DNA of 64,000 nt from Planctomycetota bacterium (GCA_023417655.1 JAEZFD010000062.1:62001-126000); one strand, 5' to 3'. Positions 26,148 through 35,248 are shown, counted from the stretch's first letter. Made by a program: numbers and translations. Notes: generated by a model not told the origin, from the sequence alone.

Positions 26148-29100
26148 TTACGCAGCGACTTTGATCTCTCCGTTGTCGCGAACATCTTCGAATCGAACGG
26201 CGATCCGTTTCGAGACTCCTGCCTGCTCCATCGTGACGCCGTACAGGACGTTCGCCGCAGTCATCGTCCGCTTGCGGTGAGTGATCACGACGAACTGCGT
26301 CATGCTGACGAACTCCTTCAGCACCGCGACGTAGCGATCGACGTTGGCCTCATCGAGGGCGGCGTCCACTTCGTCAAGAACGCAATAAGGACTTGGTTTG
26401 CTCTTGAACATGGCGAACAGCAGTCCGACGGCCGTCATCGTCTTTTCCCCGCCGCTCAACAGCGAGATCGAACGGAGTTCCTTGCCTGGTGGACGGGCGA
26501 CGATATCGATTCCGCATTCCAGAACATCGTCCGGGTTTTCGAGAATGATGTCGGCATCGCCTCCGCCGAAGAGCTTGCGGAACAGTTCACGGAAGTGACC
26601 CCGAATCGTTTCAAAGGTCTCCAGAAAGATTCGCTGACTTTCATGGTTGATCTTACGAATGATCTCTTCCAGCGAAGTCTTGGCTTCCTGAAGATCCTGT
26701 AGCTGACTGGCGATTGTAGTATAGCGGCGTTCAAGTTCCTGCAGGTTGGCCAGTGCGTCGGTGTTCACACTCCCAAGCATTTTGATCTTCCGGCGCAGCC
26801 GTTCGACCTGTGCTTCGAGTTCCGGCCGCAGTTCTTCGAATGATGGAGCGGACGTGTCGGTTTCACCGTTCTCGGACCCATGCGGATGATGTTCTTCAAG
26901 ATAATCGCGATAAGCCGAAACATTGGAGTCGACGAGCTGATCGAGAGAAAGCTGGAATTCCTCCTTGATTCGGTCAGCCAAAGCCTGCAGCTGAAGACGC
27001 TGCTTCTGAACGTTGAACTCCAATGCATGTTTACGGTCGACAAACTGTCGGCGATGCTGATGCAGTGACTCTTCTTCCTTGAGCAGAGCGGCGCGACTCT
27101 TTCGCAACTCCTGACGTTCCTGATACTGCCCGCGCGAGGCACGCTGAACAGTCTCTCTCTGCAGGGTAAGTTCGGCCACCTGATTCTGTGAACGGAGAAA
27201 CTCCAGATCCGCGCGCTCTCGGGCATCGCGCAGTTCGATGATTCGCTGAGTCGACTCCTGCAGTTGTTGCAGCCGCTGTTGCTGATCCCGTTCCAGTCGG
27301 AGGTGAGTTTCACGCAGGCCCCGGATTCGTTCTTCCTGCTTGGCGAAATCAAGCTGCTCCAGTCGAATGGCGTGCTGGGTTTCATGCAGCAGCACCTGAA
27401 TCTCGGCGATGCTGTCTTCTTCTGTTTTCAGCACATTGCGAAGTTCGGTGATAGAGCCTTCGCTCTGCTGCAGCAGCGTCTGTGACTGCAGGAAGTCCTC
27501 ACGCAGATCCCGATCTCGCGCCTGCAAACGATCCTGAATCTCGACGTGAGCTGCGAGTTCCCGTTCGAGCCGCTGAACCTCTTTAATCTGCCCTGCAAGC
27601 TGCGTCGCACACTCGGTCACGGCGTTGGAGAGCCGTTTCAGTTCATCGCTGAGCTTCTGCCGAACTTCGGACCGCGTATCGAGTGCTTCTGTCAAAATCT
27701 CGATGCGCTGTGTGCTGGCTTCCAGATTGGTCTGGATCTGCTGGATCTCATTTTTGAGCTGTCGCAGTTCGCTCTTGCGGGAGATGATCGATGACTCATG
27801 CGGCATCATCCCAACGAACAGCTGCTGGCCCGACGTAAGGAGTTCTCCCTGCAACGTCACCACTCGAAGAGTCGAGGGTCCGCTCTTCAATAATTCACGG
27901 GCGACGTCCAGTGTCTCGACGATCCAGGTGTCACCTAGAACACGTTCTGCGAGACCAGCTGCGCGATCCCGCGTCTGGACAAGTCGATCGGCCCGACCAT
28001 AGACCCCCGGCATTCCGGAGAAATCGACCTCCGGCAATGAGATCTCAAATGGAGCGGCCTTGTCTGAGGTCCCTGCCTTCGTCGCAGTCGGATCCAATGG
28101 AGCGATCGACACGAAGCCCACTCGTCCATCGATGGGAGCGAGGCCGCGATTCAGATAATCCAGCATCGGTTCCAGATCGGTAACAGCAATCAGCTGAGAT
28201 CGCTCGGCAAGTGCGGCATCAATGATCGGAGCAAGATCCATTGGCACGTCGAGAAGGTCACGGACGATTCCGAGGATGCGATTCCACGGGGGATAGTGGA
28301 CCGTTTCGGCGCGTCTCAGGATTTCACGGACCCCAATGGCGATCCCTTCCTGACGATGCTCAAGTTCTTCGAGGACATTCAGTCGGGCTTGCGCGGCGCT
28401 TCGGCGTTCGCGCAGCGTCTGAATTTGCAGATCAGTCTCTTCCCGCTGTCGGACGACTTTCCAGTGAGACTGTTCTGCATCGGTCAGCAGATCCTGACGA
28501 GCCTGTAGTGCGGATTCCGCTTCCTGCAGTCGCGTTTCTCTGGCGCCCTGCTGTTCGCGCGCAGCGTCCAGTTCTGCCTGCAACCGCAGTCGTTGTTCTT
28601 CTGCCTGCTGCAGCTGCTGACCAGTGGATTCGGCCTGGGAGGTCAGCACCGAAAGGCGTTCGGTCAGTTGGGATTGCTGGCGCTGCTTCTCGGACAGATC
28701 GCGCCGTTTGGCATCGATCTCCGAACGTCGAACAGCGACAATGGCCTCCAGTTCCGCGAACTGCTTTTCTCGTTCGGAAACATGTTCCTGCGAGCGAACG
28801 ACCTGTGCTTCAAAGATCGCCAGCTGTTCGCTTGTCGCTTCGAGTTCACGTCGTGCGAGATCGGCCTGCTGCTGCAGATTGATTCGCTGTCGGGCCAGCC
28901 GCTGCTGATCGCTGGTCAGTTCCTCCTGACGTGTCGACTGATGCCGCATGGTCGCTTCATGGCGGGCGATTGATTCCCGCAGCGTTGAGAGAGTCCTTTC
29001 ATCGGACTGCAGCTGCTGGTCAAGTTCGCCGAGGCGATGCTCAACCGATTTCTTCTCCTGCTCGACCCGATCAAAGTTGGACTGGAGTCCGGCAATCTGA

Positions 29101-29855
29101 CCGTCGATTGTTTCCAGTTCCGTCAGCTGCTCATCGAGTGCGACGGACAGAATGCGGCAGTCATCGGCGGCGAGGCCGGTCCAGACCGCTCTCAGTTCCT
29201 GAGAGAGTTCCTGATATCGGGCCGCTTTGCTGGCCTGTGACCGAGTGGCGTTTAATTGGGATTCTGCCTGGTCGACGAGATCGGTCAGACGCAGCAGATT
29301 CTGTGCAACTCGTTCGAGTCGACGTTCGGCGTCGATCCGACGCGATTTGAATTTGCTGATCCCGGCCGCTTCTTCGAAGACGAGACGTCGGGCGGCGGGG
29401 TTCGGCTGCAGAATCTGATCGACCCGCCCCTGTTCAATGATGCTGTATGCGGCGGTCCCGGCCCCTGTCCCCATGAAGACATCGCGGACATCTTTCAGGC
29501 GAACCGCATTGCCGTTGAGCAGATATTCCGAATCGCCGCTCTGATAGAGGCGACGCCCGATTGTGACTTCGGCGTTATCAACAGGCAGCAGTCCGGTCGA
29601 GTTGTCGAATGTCAGCGTGGCTTCCGCGAATCCACTTCCCCGGCGTCCAGCGGATCCGTTGAAGATGACGTCCGACATCTCCTGCCCGCGGAGGCTCTTC
29701 GCACTCTGGTCACCGAGAATCCACTTGAGGGCGTCGACAACGTTACTTTTGCCGCTGCCGTTGGGGCCAACAACGCACGTAATCCCCGGCGCGAACTCGA
29801 ACACTGTTCGATCAGCGAAGCTTTTGAAGCCGAACAGTTCGAGGGACTTTAACAT
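26148..29855 (-). CDS. smc: Chromosome segregation protein SMC
   Basis: The SMC ATPase folds and segregates the chromosome together with ScpA and ScpB. The 1,235-residue protein has a canonical head: GFKSFADRTVFEF, then Walker A GPNGSGKSNVVDAL near residue 32. Long heptad-rich coiled coils run on both sides of a hinge region at roughly 520-690. The C-terminal half-head has the signature LLSGGEKTMTAVGLLFAM and Walker B PYCVLDEVDAALDEANVDRY. No scp gene is adjacent. The nearest genes on the same strand are 170 bp upstream (FlgI-like) and 230 bp downstream (aminotransferase). Confidence 0.96.
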   Translation of the reverse strand: MLKSLELFGFKSFADRTVFEFAPGITCVVGPNGSGKSNVVDALKWILGDQSAKSLRGQEMSDVIFNGSAGRRGSGFAEATLTFDNSTGLLPVDNAEVTIGRRLYQSGDSEYLLNGNAVRLKDVRDVFMGTGAGTAAYSIIEQGRVDQILQPNPAARRLVFEEAAGISKFKSRRIDAERRLERVAQNLLRLTDLVDQAESQLNATRSQASKAARYQELSQELRAVWTGLAADDCRILSVALDEQLTELETIDGQIAGLQSNFDRVEQEKKSVEHRLGELDQQLQSDERTLSTLRESIARHEATMRHQSTRQEELTSDQQRLARQRINLQQQADLARRELEATSEQLAIFEAQVVRSQEHVSEREKQFAELEAIVAVRRSEIDAKRRDLSEKQRQQSQLTERLSVLTSQAESTGQQLQQAEEQRLRLQAELDAAREQQGARETRLQEAESALQARQDLLTDAEQSHWKVVRQREETDLQIQTLRERRSAAQARLNVLEELEHRQEGIAIGVREILRRAETVHYPPWNRILGIVRDLLDVPMDLAPIIDAALAERSQLIAVTDLEPMLDYLNRGLAPIDGRVGFVSIAPLDPTATKAGTSDKAAPFEISLPEVDFSGMPGVYGRADRLVQTRDRAAGLAERVLGDTWIVETLDVARELLKSGPSTLRVVTLQGELLTSGQQLFVGMMPHESSIISRKSELRQLKNEIQQIQTNLEASTQRIEILTEALDTRSEVRQKLSDELKRLSNAVTECATQLAGQIKEVQRLERELAAHVEIQDRLQARDRDLREDFLQSQTLLQQSEGSITELRNVLKTEEDSIAEIQVLLHETQHAIRLEQLDFAKQEERIRGLRETHLRLERDQQQRLQQLQESTQRIIELRDARERADLEFLRSQNQVAELTLQRETVQRASRGQYQERQELRKSRAALLKEEESLHQHRRQFVDRKHALEFNVQKQRLQLQALADRIKEEFQLSLDQLVDSNVSAYRDYLEEHHPHGSENGETDTSAPSFEELRPELEAQVERLRRKIKMLGSVNTDALANLQELERRYTTIASQLQDLQEAKTSLEEIIRKINHESQRIFLETFETIRGHFRELFRKLFGGGDADIILENPDDVLECGIDIVARPPGKELRSISLLSGGEKTMTAVGLLFAMFKSKPSPYCVLDEVDAALDEANVDRYVAVLKEFVSMTQFVVITHRKRTMTAANVLYGVTMEQAGVSKRIAVRFEDVRDNGEIKVAA

Positions 29856-30025
29856 GCGACAACGTTAACGGAGGCCGGGAAGACGTATGCCTGGTCAGGC
29901 CTGAAAGAAAATGCTGAGTGAACTCGCTGAATTGGTTTGCGATCTGATCGATGTTTCCCCGTCGAATTCATCCTTTCCTGACTTGTGACGGGCGTTGTAG
30001 GGGCAATGTGAAAAAGCAACCTGCT

Positions 30026-31858
30026 CTATTCATCACGGTCTGACGACTTCTTGGCTGGCTGGATTTCGACTGGTGGGGCGAGCAGGCTCGGGTCAGTTGG
30101 TGGCTTCTCATTAAACAGGTTTGGAGCAACCCCTTCGCTTCCCACAGTCACACCCTTCGAGCCAGCCTTCAGGCCAGCTGGAGGTGCCTGAGCACTCTGC
30201 GGTCGTTCATAAACACGTCCCGGGGCAGGCAGGGTATCAATGGCCAGCTGACCGGGGAGATTGTGTTGACGTTCGGCCTGTACCAGCATTTCCACCACCT
30301 CAGGGTATGTGGCGCCAAGTTCACTCGCAGCCTTAATGACATCAACAACCTTGGCGGGCACGACCAGTGATCGGACCTGTTCGCCTGGTGCGATACGTTT
30401 CAATGTGACGGAATTATCATGCGCGGTTCCCTGCAGGAGGACACGATTCCCGGCGCGGAGGACAAGTGGTGTCTGGAAGGACTGTTCTTCCCCAAAGACG
30501 ACGATTTCCGCCTTCTTGTAACGGGTCAGGTGAATCATCGGTGTGTTGGTCGAGGCAACCGGGTGCAGCGAGAAGTGGCCGTCCAGCTGAATTCCCTTCA
30601 CGTGAGGATCATTTGGAGCCATGGTGGAATAAGCACGGAATGCTCCGTAACGGGTTTCCACACTCGCTTCATTCATCAACTCACGCAGGGCGTCACCGGC
30701 GGTTCCGTCCTGAAGCGTTGACATGGCGGCCAGTGCATAGATCCGGAAGGCCATTTCCTTTGCTGCAGCTTCTTTCAGAGCAGGAACGCCATCGGCATTT
30801 CCAAGGTATGCGAGTGCGACACCGGCATGGAAACGGGCCTCGAGATCCTTTGATTGCAGAGCACTCTTGAGTACCGGGATCGCTTCCGGTCCGATGGCCT
30901 CGAGCTTCAAAGCGGCTTCTTCTGCCGTTGGACCAAACTTGATCTGTTCGGTCAGTTCCTGCATGCGCATGTGGCGCTCGACAGGAGTTTCCTGAAGGGC
31001 CATCGCTCGAATGCACTGCAGGTAACGGGCGTAGTTGTCGCGGTAACGTTCGTGAACAACCAGCTCCAGTCGGGCATTGGTTTTTGCTTCGGCCAGCGGG
31101 CGGCGAATCCCGTGTTCGTCATAGTCATAGAAACGGCGGCCGACGCGATCAGCGAGCAACTTCGACATACGAACCGTACGGTATTCGTTCTTGATCGACA
31201 TCGTCAGCACGCGGTCCTGCCCGGTGTATTTTCCACCGCCAGGAATTCGTCCACGTCGCAGCGACGAAGGAGTCGCCGTCGCGGGATCTCCGAGGGCATC
31301 GATCAGAACAGGGCCGCTGGCATTGACGATCTCGCGACCTTCACGCAGCTGTCCCTGCATCAGTGCCAGTTCCCGCAGATAGCAGGGCATCAGCCATCCG
31401 CCCCGAAGACTCGTTGTTTCACTGCCGTCCGGAAGCGTGATTTCAACGTCGATCTTGTCGTTCTTGCGGCAGATCGGCGGAATATAAGCAGTCACAACGA
31501 CGAGTGCGGTGCTCGAAGAACTGATGAACTGTTCGGGGTTCTTAATTTCATGGCGACGCAGATCATCCAGCAGCATAGTCCGCAATGGGCTTGCCGGGGG
31601 ATCTTCACCGGTACCATCGAGGCGGTCGACCAGTCCGACTCCCTGAACTTTGATATAGCCGTTGTCGCCGATCTTGACATAGTCGCCGATATAGCGGGAA
31701 TGCCCGTTTTCTCCATTGAGAGCCGCACGGACATTCGCTTGTCGGGTTTTCTCGAGCGCCTGTTCTTTGTCTTGAAATGGGAACAGGTTGAATTCATGAC
31801 AGCCACTGCAGATCAGGGCGCAGAGCAGGCTCAATAGTCCAAGGCATCTTGCCGTCAT
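30026..31858 (-). CDS. FlgI-like lipoprotein with HEAT-like repeats
   Basis: The N-terminus is a lipoprotein signal (LLSLLCALICSGC). The next ~200 residues resemble the flagellar P-ring protein FlgI: GLVDRLDGTGEDPPASPLRTMLLDDL and SLRGGWLMPCYLRE match the FlgI GTGD and LRGGTLLMTPL regions. A central segment (about residues 310-425) contains HEAT-like helical repeats such as IGPEAIPVLKSALQSKDLEA and GVALAYLGNADGVPALKEAA. The C-terminal part returns to a beta-rich region and ends in a Pro-rich tail. Genuine FlgI is about 360 residues, has a Sec signal and has no HEAT repeats, so this is a related but distinct envelope protein. The ATG at 31858 is chosen over a GTG at 31873 because GGAAG is suitably placed. 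Confidence 0.6.
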   Translation of the reverse strand: MTARCLGLLSLLCALICSGCHEFNLFPFQDKEQALEKTRQANVRAALNGENGHSRYIGDYVKIGDNGYIKVQGVGLVDRLDGTGEDPPASPLRTMLLDDLRRHEIKNPEQFISSSSTALVVVTAYIPPICRKNDKIDVEITLPDGSETTSLRGGWLMPCYLRELALMQGQLREGREIVNASGPVLIDALGDPATATPSSLRRGRIPGGGKYTGQDRVLTMSIKNEYRTVRMSKLLADRVGRRFYDYDEHGIRRPLAEAKTNARLELVVHERYRDNYARYLQCIRAMALQETPVERHMRMQELTEQIKFGPTAEEAALKLEAIGPEAIPVLKSALQSKDLEARFHAGVALAYLGNADGVPALKEAAAKEMAFRIYALAAMSTLQDGTAGDALRELMNEASVETRYGAFRAYSTMAPNDPHVKGIQLDGHFSLHPVASTNTPMIHLTRYKKAEIVVFGEEQSFQTPLVLRAGNRVLLQGTAHDNSVTLKRIAPGEQVRSLVVPAKVVDVIKAASELGATYPEVVEMLVQAERQHNLPGQLAIDTLPAPGRVYERPQSAQAPPAGLKAGSKGVTVGSEGVAPNLFNEKPPTDPSLLAPPVEIQPAKKSSDRDE

Positions 31859-32192
31859 GACAGGAACTTCCACGCAACGACTGACATCGTCCTGATGGAC
31901 GTCGTTGATTGATGGGACAGGAAGGAAATGGGTAGGTTCTGGAGATGGCCCAACGATGGAGTCCCCATATCTGAATCGCCGGGCAACAGGACGTTGCCGA
32001 TTTCGCGCCAGAATTCAGGGGAAAGTTGAGTGTTTCCAGGGAAGGATGTGAAGAATTGAAGAGATAGCACGAATTTCACTCAGGCCGCAAGAGAAATCGG
32101 GTCGCCTCTGACGAGCGAAACTGGTGAGCATTCCTCACGTTCGCGGCGATCCCCATGTTTTCGGAAGGGGGACGCATCCGCACTGAAGACGC
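31859..32192. other. Intergenic, 334 bp
   Basis: This spacer lies upstream of the FlgI-like gene and downstream of the zinc-ribbon gene on the minus strand. I saw no gene and no strong hairpin. It presumably contains the promoter of the FlgI-like gene. Confidence 0.4.
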
Positions 32193-32768
32193 CTAGCGAT
32201 CTGAATTGCGCTGCTGCAATTCATCGACAACCTGGCGGAGAAGTTCTTCTCTGACGGCAAAAGCTAGCAGAAGTTCAGAGAGGGCGAACGACGGAACTGA
32301 CGTCAGTCCAAGTAATAACGCCAGGCCGACCGACATCAGGACGGGCATCGGCCCAGGGTGATTGGTCACCGCCATCCCAATGGTTACCAGCAACAAGCCA
32401 CAGGCCGCCATAATCTGAAGCAGCGAAGCGAGTTTCATGATTGAAGCCAGGAACCGCAGCCTCAGCCACTTCCTACCGACGGGGGGCGAGGGAATGAGGG
32501 GCTCAGCAGGAACTTCCACGTCTTCAACAGCAGATTGCGAATCAGCAAATTCTGCCGGTGGTTTCTGCGGGAGCGGAGGAGGAAGAGGGGTTGGAGCGGA
32601 CTGCTCGGGCGCCGGTGGAGCAGTGATCTCTTCCGAGAATTCTTCGAGAGACGGAAGCTGAAAATCCTTTCGGCACCCAGGGCAGTTGCCCGGAGTTCCC
32701 AGCAGATCTTCCGTTACAAGCAGACTTGCCGCACAGTGGGGACAGAAGACACGATATTTCTGCAACAT
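32193..32768 (-). CDS. Zinc-ribbon membrane protein of unknown function
   Basis: A 191-residue protein with an N-terminal four-cysteine zinc ribbon (FCPHCAASLL and GNCPGCRKDF, spaced about 21 residues), as in MJ0042-type ribbons. A Pro-rich linker (residues about 55-90) follows. Two hydrophobic helices are near residues 110-170 (LLQIMAACGLLLVTIGMAV and LMSVGLALLLGLTSVPSFAL). The short tail carries charged helices (REELLRQVVDELQQR). Its function is unknown. Similar short ribbon proteins are common in planctomycetes. Confidence 0.78.
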   Translation of the reverse strand: MLQKYRVFCPHCAASLLVTEDLLGTPGNCPGCRKDFQLPSLEEFSEEITAPPAPEQSAPTPLPPPLPQKPPAEFADSQSAVEDVEVPAEPLIPSPPVGRKWLRLRFLASIMKLASLLQIMAACGLLLVTIGMAVTNHPGPMPVLMSVGLALLLGLTSVPSFALSELLLAFAVREELLRQVVDELQQRNSDR

Positions 32769-33140
32769 CGTTGTGCCACCCTGTTGGGGTCAGAGTCTGA
32801 CGTCTACGGACGCAATTCCGCTTCAGCAATCAGTTCAGAGGTTGCCGGGCATTTGCAGGCGACTGGTCCGGGGAGGGCGTGCTTCCAAAGAAAACGGACC
32901 CGACCGGCAGCAAATTATCAATGCGCGTGGTCAACCCTCTCGAGCGGCAGGATAGTCGTGTTCCCACCAGAGTCATTCGAGATCGATGCCAGTTTTGGGG
33001 AGCGCAGCCTTCAGCAGTGCCATGCTCCCTATGGGGCTCAGCATCGACGGGGGACTTCAGCACAAAGTGAGCAGTGAGTTTCGAAAAAACTCGCCGCACG
33101 TCTCCCCGTCATGTGGCTCCGGTCAAGCAATCAGGCTGTC
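32769..33140. other. Intergenic, 372 bp
   Basis: This spacer separates the 29-codon gene from the zinc-ribbon gene, both on the minus strand. Open frames here overlap each other on both strands and none has a recognisable product. No strong hairpin was noticed. Confidence 0.4.
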
Positions 33141-33230
33141 TTAGCCCTTACGGTGACGAATCTTGGCTCGCATCCGGCGTTTCTTGCGGCCCAGTTTGCG
33201 ACGCCCTTTCCCGGTTTTCTTAACTCCCAT
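33141..33230 (-). CDS. Very small Arg/Lys-rich protein (29 codons), possibly COX24-like
   Basis: The reading frame from the ATG at 33230 to the TAA at 33141 encodes MGVKKTGKGRRKLGRK followed by KRRMRAKIRHRKG. Of 29 residues, about 15 are Arg or Lys. The composition and length resemble small ribosome-associated basic proteins of the COX24/AURKAIP1-like type and ribosomal mini-proteins, but this is by composition only. A GTGGAAAG motif lies roughly 15 bases upstream. The candidate promoter at 33374-33402 points at it. Longer frames through the region extend it N-terminally without similarity, so I prefer the short form. Confidence 0.62.
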   Translation of the reverse strand: MGVKKTGKGRRKLGRKKRRMRAKIRHRKG

Positions 33231-33373
33231 GGTTCCGTACTTTCCACTTTCAATCTGATTCGTTGTGTGATGACACGCCAGAAAATTAGCGTGCCCGAAG
33301 CACTTTTCTGTGTTCGCCTTACATCGCGGCGACCCCTGTCCCCCTGTGAGAGGGATGAAAAGGGGAATCTTTG

Positions 33374-33402
33374 AGAATAGTTCTCGAGAACCTTTTTTGC
33401 AA
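33374..33402 (-). promoter_or_regulatory. Sigma70-like promoter with a 12-bp palindrome in the spacer
   Basis: Read on the minus strand, TTGCAA (33402-33397) and TATTCT (33379-33374) are separated by exactly 17 bp. The spacer ends with the perfect palindrome GTTCTCGAGAAC (33380-33391) directly next to the -10 box. This is a layout expected of an operator bound by a dimeric repressor. It would drive the 29-codon gene with a leader of about 135 nt. The regulator is unknown. Confidence 0.5.
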
Positions 33403-33742
33403 GCACGCAATTGACCCTGTTGCCGGCATGTTTGATCAGGTGTTTTGAGACGGGCGAAGCTCTCGCAACAGAGCGCGGAGAATCCATGAGGGGAACAGAA
33501 AGCGGGCAGAAGGCCTCTGTGGCGCACATGAACGAAATATCAGTCGCGAGCGATTTGATTAAGCGAGCTTCTGCTGCGAATGGAACTCGCGATTCAGAGA
33601 ATTTTCCCAGTATTTTTTCAGGCGAAACTGAGTTTGCGTTGTAGTCAGTTGCGATGAGGACAGGCTTTAAACCATCGCGTGTGAAGAACCGACTTGAGGG
33701 AGATAAGTCGGTAAGATATCGGCAGATTCTGCAATATCGCCT

Positions 33743-33771
33743 TTACGAAACGCCAACAAGCCTGTTAGACT
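33743..33771 (+). promoter_or_regulatory. Candidate promoter for the RRM gene
   Basis: TTACGA and TAGACT are separated by 17 bp, about 45 bp upstream of the leader peptide. The match to consensus is moderate (three and four of six). Confidence 0.3.
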
Positions 33772-33815
33772 GTCGCGAATCGTCTTATCTGCGCAATATC
33801 CCGAGGAGAGCCCTC

Positions 33816-33854
33816 ATGGCAGACGAAGACGTAGCTTCCAGCAAGTCAGGTTAG
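33816..33854 (+). CDS. Putative 12-codon leader peptide upstream of the RRM protein
   Basis: ATG at 33816 opens a frame for MADEDVASSKSG and ends in TAG at 33852-33854, six bases before the RRM start. A strong ribosome site, GAGGAGAG, sits just upstream, whereas the RRM ATG itself only has AGAG. This suggests that ribosomes load at the leader and reinitiate. The frame also stays open upstream to 33654, but that part has no ribosome site. Confidence 0.42.
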   Translation: MADEDVASSKSG

Positions 33855-33860
33855 AGAGCA

Positions 33861-34226
33861 ATGGAATCGAAATTGTACGTGGGCAACCTGTCCTACACAA
33901 CCACTGAAGATGATCTTCGCGACCTCTTCAGCCAGGCAGGTAGTGTCAAAAGTGTGGCACTGATTAAAGATCGTGAAACCGGGCGTTCAAAGGGTTTCGC
34001 ATTCGTTGAAATGGACACTGGGGACGGCGCTCAGAAGGCGATTGACCAGTTCCATGGACAGCAGTTCCAGCAGCGCACGCTGACGGTCAATATCGCCCGT
34101 CCGCGTGAAGAACGTCCTCGCGGCAGCTTCGGCGGCGGCGGGGGAGGCGGCGGCGGCGGTCGTGGTGGACGCGACGGCGGCGGTCGTGGTGGACGCGATG
34201 GCGGCCGACCAGGTCGCGACTGGTAG
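33861..34226 (+). CDS. RRM-type RNA-binding protein with glycine-rich tail
   Basis: A 121-residue protein with one RNA recognition motif (residues 1-80). RNP2 is KLYVGNLS and RNP1 is KGFAFVEM. The tail is Gly/Arg/Asp-rich with a tandem 8-residue repeat (GGGRGGRD). The design matches cyanobacterial Rbp and other bacterial RRM proteins, several of which are induced by cold and bind mRNA. The Gly-rich tail resembles eukaryotic glycine-rich RNA-binding proteins. The start is fixed by the RRM beginning at residue 4. A possible leader peptide ends six bases upstream. Confidence 0.93.
   Translation: MESKLYVGNLSYTTTEDDLRDLFSQAGSVKSVALIKDRETGRSKGFAFVEMDTGDGAQKAIDQFHGQQFQQRTLTVNIARPREERPRGSFGGGGGGGGGGRGGRDGGGRGGRDGGRPGRDW
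34152..34199 (+). repeat. Tandem 24-bp repeat inside the RRM gene
   Basis: Two adjacent copies (34152-34175 and 34176-34199) differ at one final base and encode the repeated GGGRGGRD of the tail. A 24-bp unit keeps the frame, so copy number could vary without breaking the protein. Confidence 0.75.
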
Positions 34227-35218
34227 TCAGAATTGACTAACTGAATTTTTGATCTCTTCTCTGCGGGTTTGGTACGCAGTCGGGTTATCGTCAATGAGAC
34301 CCCGGGGTCGTGTTGGGGAAGAGATCGGATGCACTCAGAAAACTGAAATGCCAAGCAGCCTGTCTCGTGCGGTTCTTGCTTTCAATCTATCAATGATCCG
34401 CGACAGTAGGCGCTAGCATTGTTGGTTTGACTCTCACCGTTGAATGGAAGCGCTGGTTTCGTCGGCTGAGGCCTCTTGAGTTTTAAGATGGTGGCTGCGT
34501 GCAATTCGAAGGAAGGTTCGCCTCCCTCGATGCCGCAGCCTGTTTTTTTCTTGGGCAGTCTGTTCTGCCAAGTGCCCCCGCGGCGAGCGTTTCGATTGGC
34601 GAAAGGTTCAGTTCCGCGTGGTGTAGCCGGGCAGGTCAAAGAACAGGATTGCATTGGGCTGACTTCTTCGCCCTCCTAAGTTCCCTCTCCAGGTTGAGCT
34701 CTTGTCTCTTCTAAACAATTTGCTTTGCCGAGTCCCCGTGCGCCTCGACTGATGAGAGACTCCGTTCCGTAGAACAGAGGCGGACAGATTGGGAAGCTGA
34801 ATGTCCTCGATTTCACTGCAGTCGCTTTGGCTGTGTTTGACCCGGCAGCCATTGCGTCTCGTTAAGAGCGTGCGTGTTCCGCTTTGCCGGAGCGGCAGGA
34901 CCTTCGTGCTGAAGAATGTCTTCACTCTCGCCACGTGGTCGTCAACGGCTCTTCGCATCTGAGGTCGCGCGATGCGGCCAATAATCGAGAGCACACGCTG
35001 TGGGTGCAGGTGCTAATCGCAGTCATCTGACCAGAGAGGACTCGCAGCACTTCTTGCTGCGGGAGTTGCAGTTGATAGGCTTTCGTGAGAGGCGCCGACC
35101 TGTTTTTTATGCGCCAGCGAAGTCCCTAATCGCTGCGATTTCTGCTTGAAGCGATCGTAGGCAGGGCAGTCTGTGAATGTCATGGGCTCTGCCAGATACG
35201 TACTCGTTGAAAACAAAG
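34227..35218. other. About 1 kb without a recognisable gene
   Basis: No convincing protein or known RNA was found. Small marks are a weak stem (34224-34239) over the RRM stop codon with a T-run near 34246, a palindrome GACCCCGGGGTC at 34298-34309, and a CTGCG/CGCAG hairpin at 34261-34279. Open frames on both strands are short and show no similarity. It could hold a decayed gene or an unknown small RNA. Confidence 0.45.
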
Positions 35219-35248
35219 AGACCCCGCGGAACAGGTTCCGCGGGGTCT
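35219..35248 (-). terminator. Strong intrinsic terminator of the prepilin-like gene
   Basis: Two 13-bp arms (AGACCCCGCGGAA at 35219-35231 and its complement at 35236-35248) enclose a 4-nt loop. On the minus strand the hairpin is followed by CTTTGTTTTC. It lies 36 bp past the stop codon at 35284. Confidence 0.85.

Larger units (their letters stand above)
33231..33815. other. Divergent promoter region, 585 bp
   Basis: This gap separates the minus-strand 29-codon gene from the plus-strand leader/RRM genes. It holds the minus-strand promoter with a palindromic spacer at 33374-33402 and a weaker plus-strand promoter at 33743-33771. No other gene is seen. Confidence 0.5.

Noticed and set aside
30854..31837. 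327-residue plus-strand frame
   Set aside because: It is antisense to the FlgI-like gene; no motif or ribosome site.
34298..34309. Palindrome GACCCCGGGGTC
   Set aside because: Isolated 12-bp palindrome with no adjacent promoter boxes or second copy seen; not enough to call an operator.
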